Positions 5,352-5,480 of a stretch of DNA of 5,480 nucleotides are shown here, piece after piece. Positions within the stretch are counted from its first letter, which is position 1, and each line of letters starts with the position of its first letter. The stretch is from Planctomycetota bacterium (GTDB taxonomy: Bacteria > Planctomycetota > Brocadiia > SM23-32), in the NCBI GenBank assembly GCA_018334735.1, contig JAGXLK010000212.1, positions 1 to 5,480 of the forward strand, written 5' to 3'. Under the pieces are notes generated by a model. That model saw only the letters and a list, made by a program, of their open reading frames with translations, did not search any database and was not told the DNA's origin. Both the position numbers and the translations under genes were made by a program.

Positions 5352-5480
5352 ATGTTTGAGCTTCAACTTGAAGGACATTTTTCAGCAGCACACCGGCTCA
5401 GAGAATATGAAGGAGCCTGTGAGAAACTTCATGGTCACAACTACCGCGTGCAGGTTTTCCTGCGAGGCGCCGAGTTGAAC
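5352..5480 (+). CDS. queD: 6-carboxy-5,6,7,8-tetrahydropterin synthase / 6-pyruvoyl-tetrahydropterin synthase family, N-terminal part (partial)
   Basis: The first 43 residues are visible and the frame is still open at the window edge. FSAAHRL (10-16) with zinc ligand His14, and CEKLHGHNY (23-31) with ligands His27 and His29, are hallmarks of the family. The spacing Cys-x3-His-Gly-His (Cys23) is the QueD arrangement rather than the longer spacing of animal-type PTPS. QueD converts 7,8-dihydroneopterin triphosphate to 6-carboxytetrahydropterin, the second step toward preQ0/queuosine. The ATG at 5352 fits family starts (MFE...). The nearest Shine-Dalgarno-like sequence, GGAAG (5345-5349), is very close to it, so initiation may be weak. 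No queC, queE or folE is visible, so the pathway context is not shown. Confidence 0.9.
   Translation, partial: MFELQLEGHFSAAHRLREYEGACEKLHGHNYRVQVFLRGAELN

Overview
The window is an ordinary-looking stretch of bacterial chromosome at roughly 50-55% GC by eye. It carries core carbon-metabolism genes with no mobile elements, CRISPR array, tRNA or rRNA that I can see. A plain sigma70-type promoter, Shine-Dalgarno sites, an intrinsic terminator, a Tat-exported DUF4159 protein and a bacterial-type AccD point to a bacterium, probably Gram-negative. DUF4159 proteins are frequent in Planctomycetota and other less-studied Gram-negative phyla, but I cannot fix the phylum from this sequence alone.

Layout: (1) 1-207 is the 3' end of a riboflavin kinase/FAD synthetase gene (ribF). 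(2) A near-consensus promoter 14 bp downstream (221-249) drives gap (391-1401, glyceraldehyde-3-phosphate dehydrogenase) through a leader of about 135 nt. This leader contains two interleaved inverted repeats that could form a pseudoknot. gap ends in a textbook rho-independent terminator (1443-1475). (3) After a 186-bp gap comes a tight three-gene set: pgk (1662-2834), rpe (2847-3521) and accD (3546-4391), with 12- and 24-bp spacers. (4) A Tat-signal DUF4159 protein lies on the minus strand (4343-5146) and overlaps the accD 3' end tail-to-tail by 49 bp. (5) A divergent intergenic region (5147-5351) holds candidate promoters for both flanking genes and a palindrome over the plus-strand -10 box. 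(6) The 5' end of queD (5352 to the window edge) closes the window.

Functionally, Gap and Pgk perform consecutive glycolytic/gluconeogenic steps, and Rpe links triose/hexose metabolism to pentose phosphates. AccD is one half of the carboxyltransferase that makes malonyl-CoA for fatty acids. RibF makes FMN/FAD, and QueD belongs to the pterin/7-deazaguanine (queuosine) pathway. gap is separated from pgk by a strong terminator, so the two are probably separate transcription units.

I found no clear new multi-gene system. The best leads are the potential pseudoknot near the 5' end of the gap mRNA, several cysteine and other substitutions at conserved positions in the Gap, Pgk and Rpe enzymes, the isolated Tat-exported DUF4159 gene overlapping accD, and the operator-like palindrome upstream of queD.
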